NCBI RefSeq assembly: GCF_900105185.1
Contig: NZ_FNTJ01000002.1
Location: forward strand, 1,798,001 to 1,862,000
Length of the DNA stretch: 64,000 nucleotides
Reading direction: 5' to 3'
Origin: Pseudomonas saponiphila
GTDB lineage: Bacteria > Pseudomonadota > Gammaproteobacteria > Pseudomonadales > Pseudomonadaceae
The notes under the pieces: generated by a model
Told to the model about the DNA's origin: nothing
What the model saw: only the letters and a program-made list of their open reading frames with translations
Database searches by the model: none
Position numbers and translations under genes: made by a program
Shown here: one piece after another, positions 56,743 to 64,000 of the stretch
Layout: every line of letters starts with the position of its first letter
Position numbering within the stretch: position 1 is the stretch's first letter

Positions 56743-56757
56743 GTTCGATAAACGCAC
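56743..56757 (+). promoter_or_regulatory. PcaR-like box upstream of pcaK
   Basis: GTTCGATAAACGCAC, one base from the remembered consensus GTTCGATAATCGCAC. It starts 4 bp after the pcaR stop and about 290 bp before pcaK, so a long leader lies between. Confidence 0.6.
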
Positions 56758-56886
56758 AGATCCGCCTCTGGCGAATTGACGCTGTTTCCCCTGGCTCATT
56801 AATGTCGCGGCAGCGTCATCGGCGGCCAGCCGGCATTGCCGGTCTGCGGCCGATGACCCGTCCAATAATAATGAAGAGGCCAACTC

Positions 56887-56949
56887 ATGTGCATGCTCTC
56901 CCTGCGTCGTTGCCGTGACCGTTCCTGCCGTCCCGCCCGAGTCGCCTGA
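56887..56949 (+). CDS. Candidate 20-residue Cys/Arg-rich leader peptide before pcaK
   Basis: The ORF MCMLSLRRCRDRSCRPARVA has an ATG 7 nt after GAAGAGG, 3 Cys and 6 Arg in 20 residues, and ends 80 bp before pcaK. It lies in the 290-bp region between pcaR and pcaK with no other gene. Short Cys-rich or Arg-rich leaders in front of transporter genes are known to regulate downstream genes by translation. No firm attenuator hairpin was seen. It may also be chance. Confidence 0.4.
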   Translation: MCMLSLRRCRDRSCRPARVA

Positions 56950-57029
56950 CTGACTCCACCCTTTCTACGTGACCTGATCAGCCCCTGGCGGCCTTTGCTC
57001 GCCTGCGTTTTAGTGTGGAAATAACAACA

Positions 57030-58376
57030 ATGAACCAACCTCAATCCGCTGTAGGGAACTGCCTTGATGTGCAGTCCTTCATCAATGCCCAGCCCTTGTC
57101 CCGTTACCAGTGGCGAGTGGTGATCCTGTGTTTTCTGATTGTCTTCCTCGATGGCCTGGACACCGCCGCCATGGGCTTCATTGCCCCGGCACTGTCCCAG
57201 GACTGGGGCATCGACCGCGCCAGCCTCGGCCCGGTGATGAGCGCCGCGCTGATCGGCATGGTCTTCGGCGCCCTGGGCTCGGGGCCCCTGGCCGACCGTT
57301 TCGGGCGCAAGGTGGTGCTGGTGGGGGCGGTGCTGCTGTTCGGCGCCTTCAGCCTGGCGTCGGCCTATAGCAGTAATGTCGATCAGTTGCTGGTCCTGCG
57401 CTTTCTCACCGGCCTGGGGCTGGGGGCGGGCATGCCCAACGCCACCACGCTGCTGTCGGAATACACCCCCGAGCGCCACAAGTCGTTGCTGGTCACCAGC
57501 ATGTTCTGCGGTTTCAACCTGGGCATGGCCGGTGGTGGCTTCATTTCCGCCAAGCTGATCCCGGCCTTTGGCTGGCACAGCCTGCTGCTGATCGGCGGCA
57601 TCCTGCCGTTGCTCCTGGCCCTGGTGCTGGTGGTCTGGCTGCCGGAGTCGGCGCGTTACCTGGTGGTACGCAATCGCGGCACCGACAGGGTGCGCAAGAC
57701 CCTGGCGCCGATCGCCCCGGCCATCGTTGGCGAGGCCGGCAGTTTCAGCGTGCCCGAGCAGAAGACGGTGAAGGCGCGCAACGTCTTCGCGGTGATCTTC
57801 TCCGGCACTTACAGCGTTGGCACCTTGCTGCTGTGGCTGACCTATTTCATGGGCCTGGTGATCGTCTACCTGCTGACCAGCTGGCTGCCGACCCTGATGC
57901 GCGACAGCGGGGCGAGCATGGAGCAGGCAGCCTTTATCGGCGCCCTGTTCCAGTTCGGCGGGGTGCTCAGCGCCGTAGCCGTGGGCTGGGCCATGGACCG
58001 CTTCAATCCGCACAAGGTGATCGGCTGTTTCTACCTGCTGGCCGGGGTCTTTGCCTACGCCGTGGGGCAAAGCCTGGGCAACATCACCTTGCTTGCCACC
58101 CTGGTACTGATTGCCGGCATGTGCGTCAACGGCGCGCAATCGGCGATGCCGTCCCTGGCAGCGCGTTTCTATCCGACCCAGGGGCGGGCCACCGGAGTGT
58201 CCTGGATGCTCGGCATCGGTCGTTTCGGTGCCATCCTCGGCGCCTGGATGGGGGCGACCCTGCTGGGCCTGGGCTGGAACTTCGAGCAGGTGCTGACCGC
58301 CCTGGTGATTCCGGCGGCCTTGGCCACCACCGCCGTGGTGATCAAGGGCATGGTCAGCCATGCGGACGCGACCTGA
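57030..58376 (+). CDS. pcaK: 4-Hydroxybenzoate/protocatechuate MFS transporter PcaK
   Basis: A 448-residue transporter with 12 helices. DGLDTAAMGFIAPAL, with its conserved Asp in helix 1, and GPLADRFGRKVVL are the aromatic-acid:H+ symporter signatures. In P. putida PcaK imports 4-hydroxybenzoate and is a chemoreceptor aid. The ATG at 57030 follows GTGGAAATAACAACA. It is in the cluster with pcaR and the catabolic genes. Confidence 0.92.
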   Translation: MNQPQSAVGNCLDVQSFINAQPLSRYQWRVVILCFLIVFLDGLDTAAMGFIAPALSQDWGIDRASLGPVMSAALIGMVFGALGSGPLADRFGRKVVLVGAVLLFGAFSLASAYSSNVDQLLVLRFLTGLGLGAGMPNATTLLSEYTPERHKSLLVTSMFCGFNLGMAGGGFISAKLIPAFGWHSLLLIGGILPLLLALVLVVWLPESARYLVVRNRGTDRVRKTLAPIAPAIVGEAGSFSVPEQKTVKARNVFAVIFSGTYSVGTLLLWLTYFMGLVIVYLLTSWLPTLMRDSGASMEQAAFIGALFQFGGVLSAVAVGWAMDRFNPHKVIGCFYLLAGVFAYAVGQSLGNITLLATLVLIAGMCVNGAQSAMPSLAARFYPTQGRATGVSWMLGIGRFGAILGAWMGATLLGLGWNFEQVLTALVIPAALATTAVVIKGMVSHADAT

Positions 58377-58543
58377 CGCCATCTCGGCCCGTAGTCGCTG
58401 TCGCGGGCCTTGAGGGCCCGCTGCTCCAAGGCCCTGCGCAAGGTTCTTCAAGCCCCATCGCCGCCTGCGGCAACGGCCGCAACCGAGCCGCCAAGGCTGT
58501 TTTGGGGTTGCAGAGGGGTAATCGATAGCCCTGCAACAATCTG

Positions 58544-58578
58544 TTCGATAATCGAACGCTCAGTCGATTATCGGATTG
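58544..58578. promoter_or_regulatory. PcaR-like operator upstream of pcaI
   Basis: GTTCGATAATCGAAC (58544-58558, near-perfect palindrome) and CGATTATCG (58566-58574) lie in the 297-bp gap between pcaK and pcaI, about 100 bp before the pcaI ATG. This suggests a separate PcaR-controlled promoter for pcaIJF. The rest of the gap shows no gene. Confidence 0.7.
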
Positions 58579-58673
58579 TTTGGGGTCTGGCTCCCGCTTA
58601 ATCTTCAGTCACTGCGGCGCGCCCAGAGCGCCTTTTTCTCCAGTCGCTGAATAACAATCGGGGGACCCCATCC

Positions 58674-59531
58674 ATGGCTGAAATCCTTTCGCTGCACGAC
58701 GCGGTGAAGCAATTCGTCAACGACGGCGACACCGTCGCGCTCGAAGGCTTCACCCACCTGATTCCTACGGCCGCAGGTCATGAAATCATCCGCCAGGGCA
58801 AGAAAGACCTGACCCTGGTGCGCATGACTCCTGACCTGATCTACGACCAGTTGATCGGTGCCGGTTGCGCTCGCAAGCTGATTTTCTCCTGGGGCGGTAA
58901 CCCGGGCGTGGGCTCCCTGCATCGCCTGCGCGATGCCGTGGAAAAACAGTGGCCACAGCCGCTGGAAATCGAAGAGCACAGCCACGCCGACCTGGCCAAC
59001 GCCTATGTCGCCGGCGCCTCGGGCCTGCCGTTCGCCGTGTTGCGAGCCTACGCCGGCTCCGACCTGCCCAAGGTCAACCCGCTGATCAAGACCGTGACCT
59101 GTCCCTTCACCGGCGAAGTGCTGGCCGCGGTGCCTTCGGTACGCCCCGATGTCACGGTGATCCACGCGCAGAAAGCCGACCGCAGGGGCAACGTCCTGCT
59201 GTGGGGGATCCTCGGGGTGCAGAAAGAGGCCGCCCTGGCCGCCAAGCGCTGCATCGTCACCGTCGAGGAAATCGTCGACGACCTGAACGCCCCGATGAAC
59301 GCCTGCGTGCTGCCGACCTGGGCCCTGAGCGCGGTCTGCCATGTGCCGGGTGGTGCCCATCCGTCCTACGCCCACGGCTACTCCGAGCGTGACAATCGTT
59401 TCTACCAGGCCTGGGATCCGATCGCCCGCGACCGTGAAACCTTCACCGCCTGGATCAACGAATACATCCGCGGCAGTGCCGACTTCAGCGAATTCCAGGC
59501 CAAGCTGGCCGCAGCTTCGGAGGCCCAGTAA
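58674..59531 (+). CDS. pcaI: 3-Oxoadipate CoA-transferase subunit A
   Basis: A 285-residue alpha subunit that with PcaJ moves CoA from succinyl-CoA to 3-oxoadipate. CoA-transferase family I pattern: GDTVALEGFTHLIPTAAGHE, GNPGVGSLHRL, VIHAQKADRRGNV. Its stop overlaps the pcaJ start by one base (TAATG). Confidence 0.95.
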   Translation: MAEILSLHDAVKQFVNDGDTVALEGFTHLIPTAAGHEIIRQGKKDLTLVRMTPDLIYDQLIGAGCARKLIFSWGGNPGVGSLHRLRDAVEKQWPQPLEIEEHSHADLANAYVAGASGLPFAVLRAYAGSDLPKVNPLIKTVTCPFTGEVLAAVPSVRPDVTVIHAQKADRRGNVLLWGILGVQKEAALAAKRCIVTVEEIVDDLNAPMNACVLPTWALSAVCHVPGGAHPSYAHGYSERDNRFYQAWDPIARDRETFTAWINEYIRGSADFSEFQAKLAAASEAQ

Positions 59532-60309
59532 TGAACTACTCCACCAATGAAATGATGACCGTGGCCGCGGCCCGTCGCCTGCAGAACGGCTCGGTGTGCT
59601 TCGTCGGCATCGGCCTGCCGTCCAAGGCTGCCAACCTGGCACGCCTGACCTCGTCGCCAGACGTGGTACTGATCTACGAATCCGGCCCGATCGGCGCCAA
59701 GCCCAGCGTGCTGCCGCTGTCCATTGGCGACGGCGAGCTGGCGGAAACCGCCGATACCGTGGTGCCTACCGGCGAGATCTTCCGCTACTGGCTGCAGGGC
59801 GGACGCATCGACGTGGGTTTCCTCGGTGCGGCCCAGGTCGACCGTTTCGGCAACATCAACACCACCGTGGTTGGTGATTACCACCGACCCAAGGTGCGCC
59901 TGCCGGGTGCCGGCGGTGCTCCGGAAATCGCCGGCTCGGCGAAAAGCGTGCTGATCATCCTCAAGCAGTCGTCCCGTTCCTTTGTCGACAAGCTGGACTT
60001 CATCACCTCCGTCGGGCACGGCGAGGGCGGCGACTCGCGCAAGCGCCTGGGCCTGCCCGGCGCCGGTCCGGTGGGGATCATCACCGACCTGTGCATCATG
60101 GAGCCGGAAGCCGGCACCCACGAATTCATCGTCACCTCGCTGCATCCGGGCGTGACCCGCGAGCAGGTGGTGGCTGCCACCGGCTGGGCGATCCGCTTTG
60201 CCGAGCAAGTGGCCGAAACGACCGCCCCCACCGAAGTCGAACTGACCGCCCTGCGTGACCTGGAAGCGCGCACTGCCGCGGCCCATGGCCAAGCGCCTGG
60301 AGAAGCCTG

Positions 60310-60310
<1 letters not shown>
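59531..60310 (+). CDS. pcaJ: 3-Oxoadipate CoA-transferase subunit B
   Basis: A 259-residue beta subunit carrying the CoA-transferase active Glu, probably in [12 protein letters not shown], followed by [22 protein letters not shown]. It starts at TAATG overlapping pcaI and ends one base into pcaF (TGATG), so the three genes are coupled. Confidence 0.95.
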
Positions 60311-61512
<1,202 letters not shown>

Positions 61513-61548
61513 GCGCCTGCTTATATAAGAAGAGAACGAGGAACCACC

Positions 61549-62253
61549 ATGAGTGACAAGCCCGGTTACCGGCGCCCGCAAGCGGGCACTCAGCCTGATT
61601 ATCTGCACCCGGCCTACCAGTCGACCAACACCCGCTCGCCGTCCAAGCCGCTGGTGTTCCTGCCCCATTCGCTGTCGGAAATCACCGGCCCGAGCATCGG
61701 TGCCGAATCGATCCGGGAACGGGACAACGACCTGACCGCGCAGCACGCAGGCCAGCCACAGGGCGAGCGGATCATCATCCACGGCCGCGTGCTGGACGAA
61801 AACGGCCTGCCGCTGCCGGGCATCCTGGTGGAGATCTGGCAGGCCAACGCCGCCGGTCGCTACAACCACGACCGCGACCTGCACGACGCGCCGCTGGATC
61901 CGAACTTCACCGGCACCGGGCGCACCGTGACCGATGCCGACGGCTGGTATCAGTTCCAGACCATCAAGCCCGGCGCCTACCCCTGGGGTAACCATCACAA
62001 TGCCTGGCGTCCGGCGCATATCCATTTCTCGCTGTTCGGCCCGAGCATCCTCACCCGCCTGGTGACCCAGATATATTTCCCCGGCGACCCGCTGCTGGAA
62101 TATGACCCGATCTACAACTGCGTGCCGGACACCCGCGCCAAGGAACGCCTGATCGCCAGTTTCGACCTGGAGAAAACCATCCCTTCCTACGCCCTCGGTT
62201 ACCGTTGGGACATCGTTCTGCGCGGCCGCGATGCCACGCCGATGGAGAAATGA
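61549..62253 (+). CDS. pcaH: Protocatechuate 3,4-dioxygenase beta subunit
   Basis: A 234-residue catalytic subunit that cleaves protocatechuate to 3-carboxy-cis,cis-muconate. Fe(III) ligands are seen as Tyr in AGRYNHDRD, Tyr in PGAYPWGN, and the two His in RPAHIHFS. It follows pcaF by 36 bp with an AGAGAACGAGGA site. Its gene order, directly behind pcaF, differs from the usual separate pcaHG placement. Confidence 0.96.
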   Translation: MSDKPGYRRPQAGTQPDYLHPAYQSTNTRSPSKPLVFLPHSLSEITGPSIGAESIRERDNDLTAQHAGQPQGERIIIHGRVLDENGLPLPGILVEIWQANAAGRYNHDRDLHDAPLDPNFTGTGRTVTDADGWYQFQTIKPGAYPWGNHHNAWRPAHIHFSLFGPSILTRLVTQIYFPGDPLLEYDPIYNCVPDTRAKERLIASFDLEKTIPSYALGYRWDIVLRGRDATPMEK

Positions 62254-62254
62254 C

Positions 62255-62821
62255 ATGAGCCTGACCGCGACTACCTCCCACACCGTCGGCCCCTACTACC
62301 ACATTGGCCTGACCTGGCTGAACCGCGAAGACCTGACCGAGGAAGGCACCCAGGGCGAGCGGGTGGCAATCACCGGCCAGGTGGTGGATGGCAACGGCCA
62401 CTTCGTCAACGACGCCATGCTGGAAGTCTGGCAGGCCAATGCCGCCGGCAAGTACCGCCACCCGGAAGATCAGCAGGACAAGCCCCTGGATCCGCACTTC
62501 CAGGGTTTTGGCCGAGTGCCGGTGGACGCCGAAGGGCGCTTTCGCTTCACCACCATCAAGCCGGGTACGGTGCCGGGCCTCAAGGGCTCGACCCAGGCTC
62601 CGCACCTGGTGGTGCTGGTGTTTGCCCGTGGCCTGGTCAAGCACCTGCTGACCCGTATCTACTTCGACGGCGAGCCGGCCAACGCCGCCGATCCGTTGCT
62701 GGCCTGCGTGCCCGAGGGGCGCCGCGACACCTTGCTGGCCAAGGCCGATGCCGCCGGTCACTACCAGTGGAACGTGATTCTCCAGGGGACCGACGCCGAA
62801 ACCGTGTTCTTTGATTACTGA
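62255..62821 (+). CDS. pcaG: Protocatechuate 3,4-dioxygenase alpha subunit
   Basis: A 188-residue structural partner of PcaH sharing its fold (EVWQANAAGKYRHPED, FTTIKPGTVPGLKG) but without a full iron site. It starts 1 bp after the pcaH stop, so the pair is coupled. The start is taken at MSLTATTSHTVGPYYHIG. Confidence 0.95.
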   Translation: MSLTATTSHTVGPYYHIGLTWLNREDLTEEGTQGERVAITGQVVDGNGHFVNDAMLEVWQANAAGKYRHPEDQQDKPLDPHFQGFGRVPVDAEGRFRFTTIKPGTVPGLKGSTQAPHLVVLVFARGLVKHLLTRIYFDGEPANAADPLLACVPEGRRDTLLAKADAAGHYQWNVILQGTDAETVFFDY

Positions 62822-62924
62822 CCCGGCCTGCGGTGACCGCCGCCGCAGCAGGGCACTCTCCACGGGGAACGGGAGTGTTGCCAGGTGTGTCTAGACTCAC
62901 ACTGTCCCCCACGAGTGAAAAATC

Positions 62925-64000
62925 ATGACAACAAGCACAAGTCACTACACCGCAGAGGAGCGCAGCAAAAGGATCTTTGCCATTGTCGGTGCCTCCTCCG
63001 GCAACCTGGTGGAATGGTTCGACTTCTACGTCTATGCCTTTTGCGCCATCTACTTCGCCCCGGCGTTTTTCCCCTCCGACGATCCCACGGTGCAGTTGCT
63101 CAACACCGCCGGGGTGTTCGCCGCCGGCTTTTTGATGCGGCCCATCGGCGGCTGGCTGTTCGGCCGGGTTGCCGACCGCCACGGACGCAAGAACTCGATG
63201 ATGATCTCGGTGCTGATGATGTGCGCCGGTTCCCTGGTCATCGCCTTTTTGCCGACCTACGCCAGCATCGGTGCCTGGGCGCCGTTCCTGCTGCTGGTGG
63301 CGCGCCTGTTCCAGGGCCTGTCGGTGGGCGGTGAATATGGCACCACCGCTACCTACATGAGTGAAGTGGCGCTCAAGGGCCAGCGCGGGTTCTTCGCCTC
63401 ATTCCAGTACGTGACCCTGATCGGCGGGCAACTGCTGGCGGTGTCGGTGCTGGTGGTGCTCCAGCAGTTTCTCGATGAGGCCGCGCTCAAGGCCTGGGGC
63501 TGGCGCATTCCGTTCGTGATTGGCGCCATCGCCGCGCTGATCTCGCTGTTGCTGCGCCGTTCGCTGAAGGAAACCACCAGCAAGGAGATACGCGAGAACA
63601 AGGACGCCGGCAGCGTTGCCGCGCTGTTCAAGCATCACTCGGCGGCCTTTATCACGGTGCTCGGCTACACCGCCGGTGGCTCGCTGATTTTCTACACCTT
63701 CACCACCTACATGCAGAAGTACCTGGTGAACACAGCGGGCATGCACGCCAAGACCGCCAGCTACATCATGACCGGCGCGCTGTTCCTCTATATGTGCATG
63801 CAGCCGCTGTTCGGCATGCTGGCGGACAAGATCGGCCGGCGTAATTCCATGCTCTGGTTCGGCGCCCTGGGTACGCTGTTCACCGTGCCGATCCTGCTGA
63901 CCCTGAAGACCGTTACTAGTCCGTTCCTGGCCTTTGTGCTGATCACCCTGGCCCTGGCCATCGTCAGTTTCTACACCTCCATCAGCGGCCTGGTGAAGGC
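62925..64000 (+). CDS. pcaT: MFS metabolite:H+ symporter, PcaT-like dicarboxylate transporter (C-terminus outside window)
   Basis: At least 358 residues of an MHS-family transporter ([21 protein letters not shown] start, [26 protein letters not shown]). In Pseudomonas pca clusters PcaT imports beta-ketoadipate or 2-oxoglutarate-like dicarboxylates and normally precedes pcaBDC. The name rests on context and family. The window ends in the middle of it. Confidence 0.8.
   Translation, partial: MTTSTSHYTAEERSKRIFAIVGASSGNLVEWFDFYVYAFCAIYFAPAFFPSDDPTVQLLNTAGVFAAGFLMRPIGGWLFGRVADRHGRKNSMMISVLMMCAGSLVIAFLPTYASIGAWAPFLLLVARLFQGLSVGGEYGTTATYMSEVALKGQRGFFASFQYVTLIGGQLLAVSVLVVLQQFLDEAALKAWGWRIPFVIGAIAALISLLLRRSLKETTSKEIRENKDAGSVAALFKHHSAAFITVLGYTAGGSLIFYTFTTYMQKYLVNTAGMHAKTASYIMTGALFLYMCMQPLFGMLADKIGRRNSMLWFGALGTLFTVPILLTLKTVTSPFLAFVLITLALAIVSFYTSISGLVK

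Noticed and set aside
56871..56918. Alternative 15-codon leader ORF MKRPTHVHALPASLP before pcaK
   Set aside because: Its ATG overlaps the ribosome site of the 20-codon ORF and has no purine-rich site of its own at the right spacing.

Overview
The window is a 64 kb chromosomal segment of a Pseudomonas, most likely of the P. fluorescens/P. protegens group. The base composition is GC-rich, the gene families are typical of that genus (braC-liv transport operon, rapA, pdxH, dinG, ccoM, pca genes), and REP elements of the GTAGGAGCCGGCTTGCCGGCGAA type occur between genes. No rRNA, tRNA, CRISPR array or prophage was seen. All assignments come from reading the sequence and from family knowledge; no database search was run.

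Layout. 1-7.1 kb: a truncated penicillin-acylase-family lipoprotein, a cysteine-hydrolase homologue with Ser at the nucleophile site, a four-gene minus-strand operon (DUF6231-like, YchJ, LEA-type lipoprotein, His-rich SEC-C protein), an OmpA lipoprotein, DUF1145 plus a collagen-like exported protein, and a CopD-like membrane protein. 7.2-23 kb: dinG, a GH50 agarase-like hydrolase, a class C beta-lactamase-fold esterase, an Ala/Lys/Pro-rich OmpA lipoprotein, pdxH, small envelope proteins, nhaA, a PLP enzyme, a FAD oxidoreductase, and a divergent SDR/LysR pair. 23.1-28.3 kb: a bufferin (BufA/BufB/BufC/HvfX) copper-RiPP operon split by a 2,641-bp IS21-family element. 28.4-33.4 kb: braC-livHMGF. 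33.7-48.8 kb: DUF2288, a large tubulin/FtsZ-superfamily protein, a beta-hydroxyacid dehydrogenase overlapping an MHYT-GGDEF-EAL protein, a YkgJ protein, a spinster-like MFS transporter, rapA, an aminotransferase/RidA/LysR group, and ccoM behind an ANR-type box. 48.9-51.6 kb: a second, inverted copy of the same IS21 element, inserted in the terminator of pitA. 53-55.7 kb: a small gene and an IS1380-family element. 55.8-64 kb: the protocatechuate/beta-ketoadipate cluster pcaR-pcaK-pcaIJF-pcaHG-pcaT with PcaR-like operators.

How the genes work together. The pca block would import 4-hydroxybenzoate or dicarboxylates (PcaK, PcaT), cleave protocatechuate (PcaHG), and convert 3-oxoadipate to succinyl-CoA and acetyl-CoA (PcaIJ, PcaF) under PcaR. 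The buf operon encodes a precursor peptide, its MNIO maturase with partner, and a DoxX-like protein. The IS insertion lies near the 5' end of bufB and supplies an in-frame ATG, so a nearly full-length maturase with a foreign N-terminus is still encoded. The two IS21 copies each keep their own 7-bp target duplication, so the 21 kb between them has not been inverted by recombination between the copies since they inserted.

The most interesting items are the IS-reshaped buf operon, the tubulin-like protein at 34.3-36.5 kb, the 20-residue Cys/Arg-rich leader ORF before pcaK, the IS hit in the pitA terminator, and the ANR-type promoter before ccoM.
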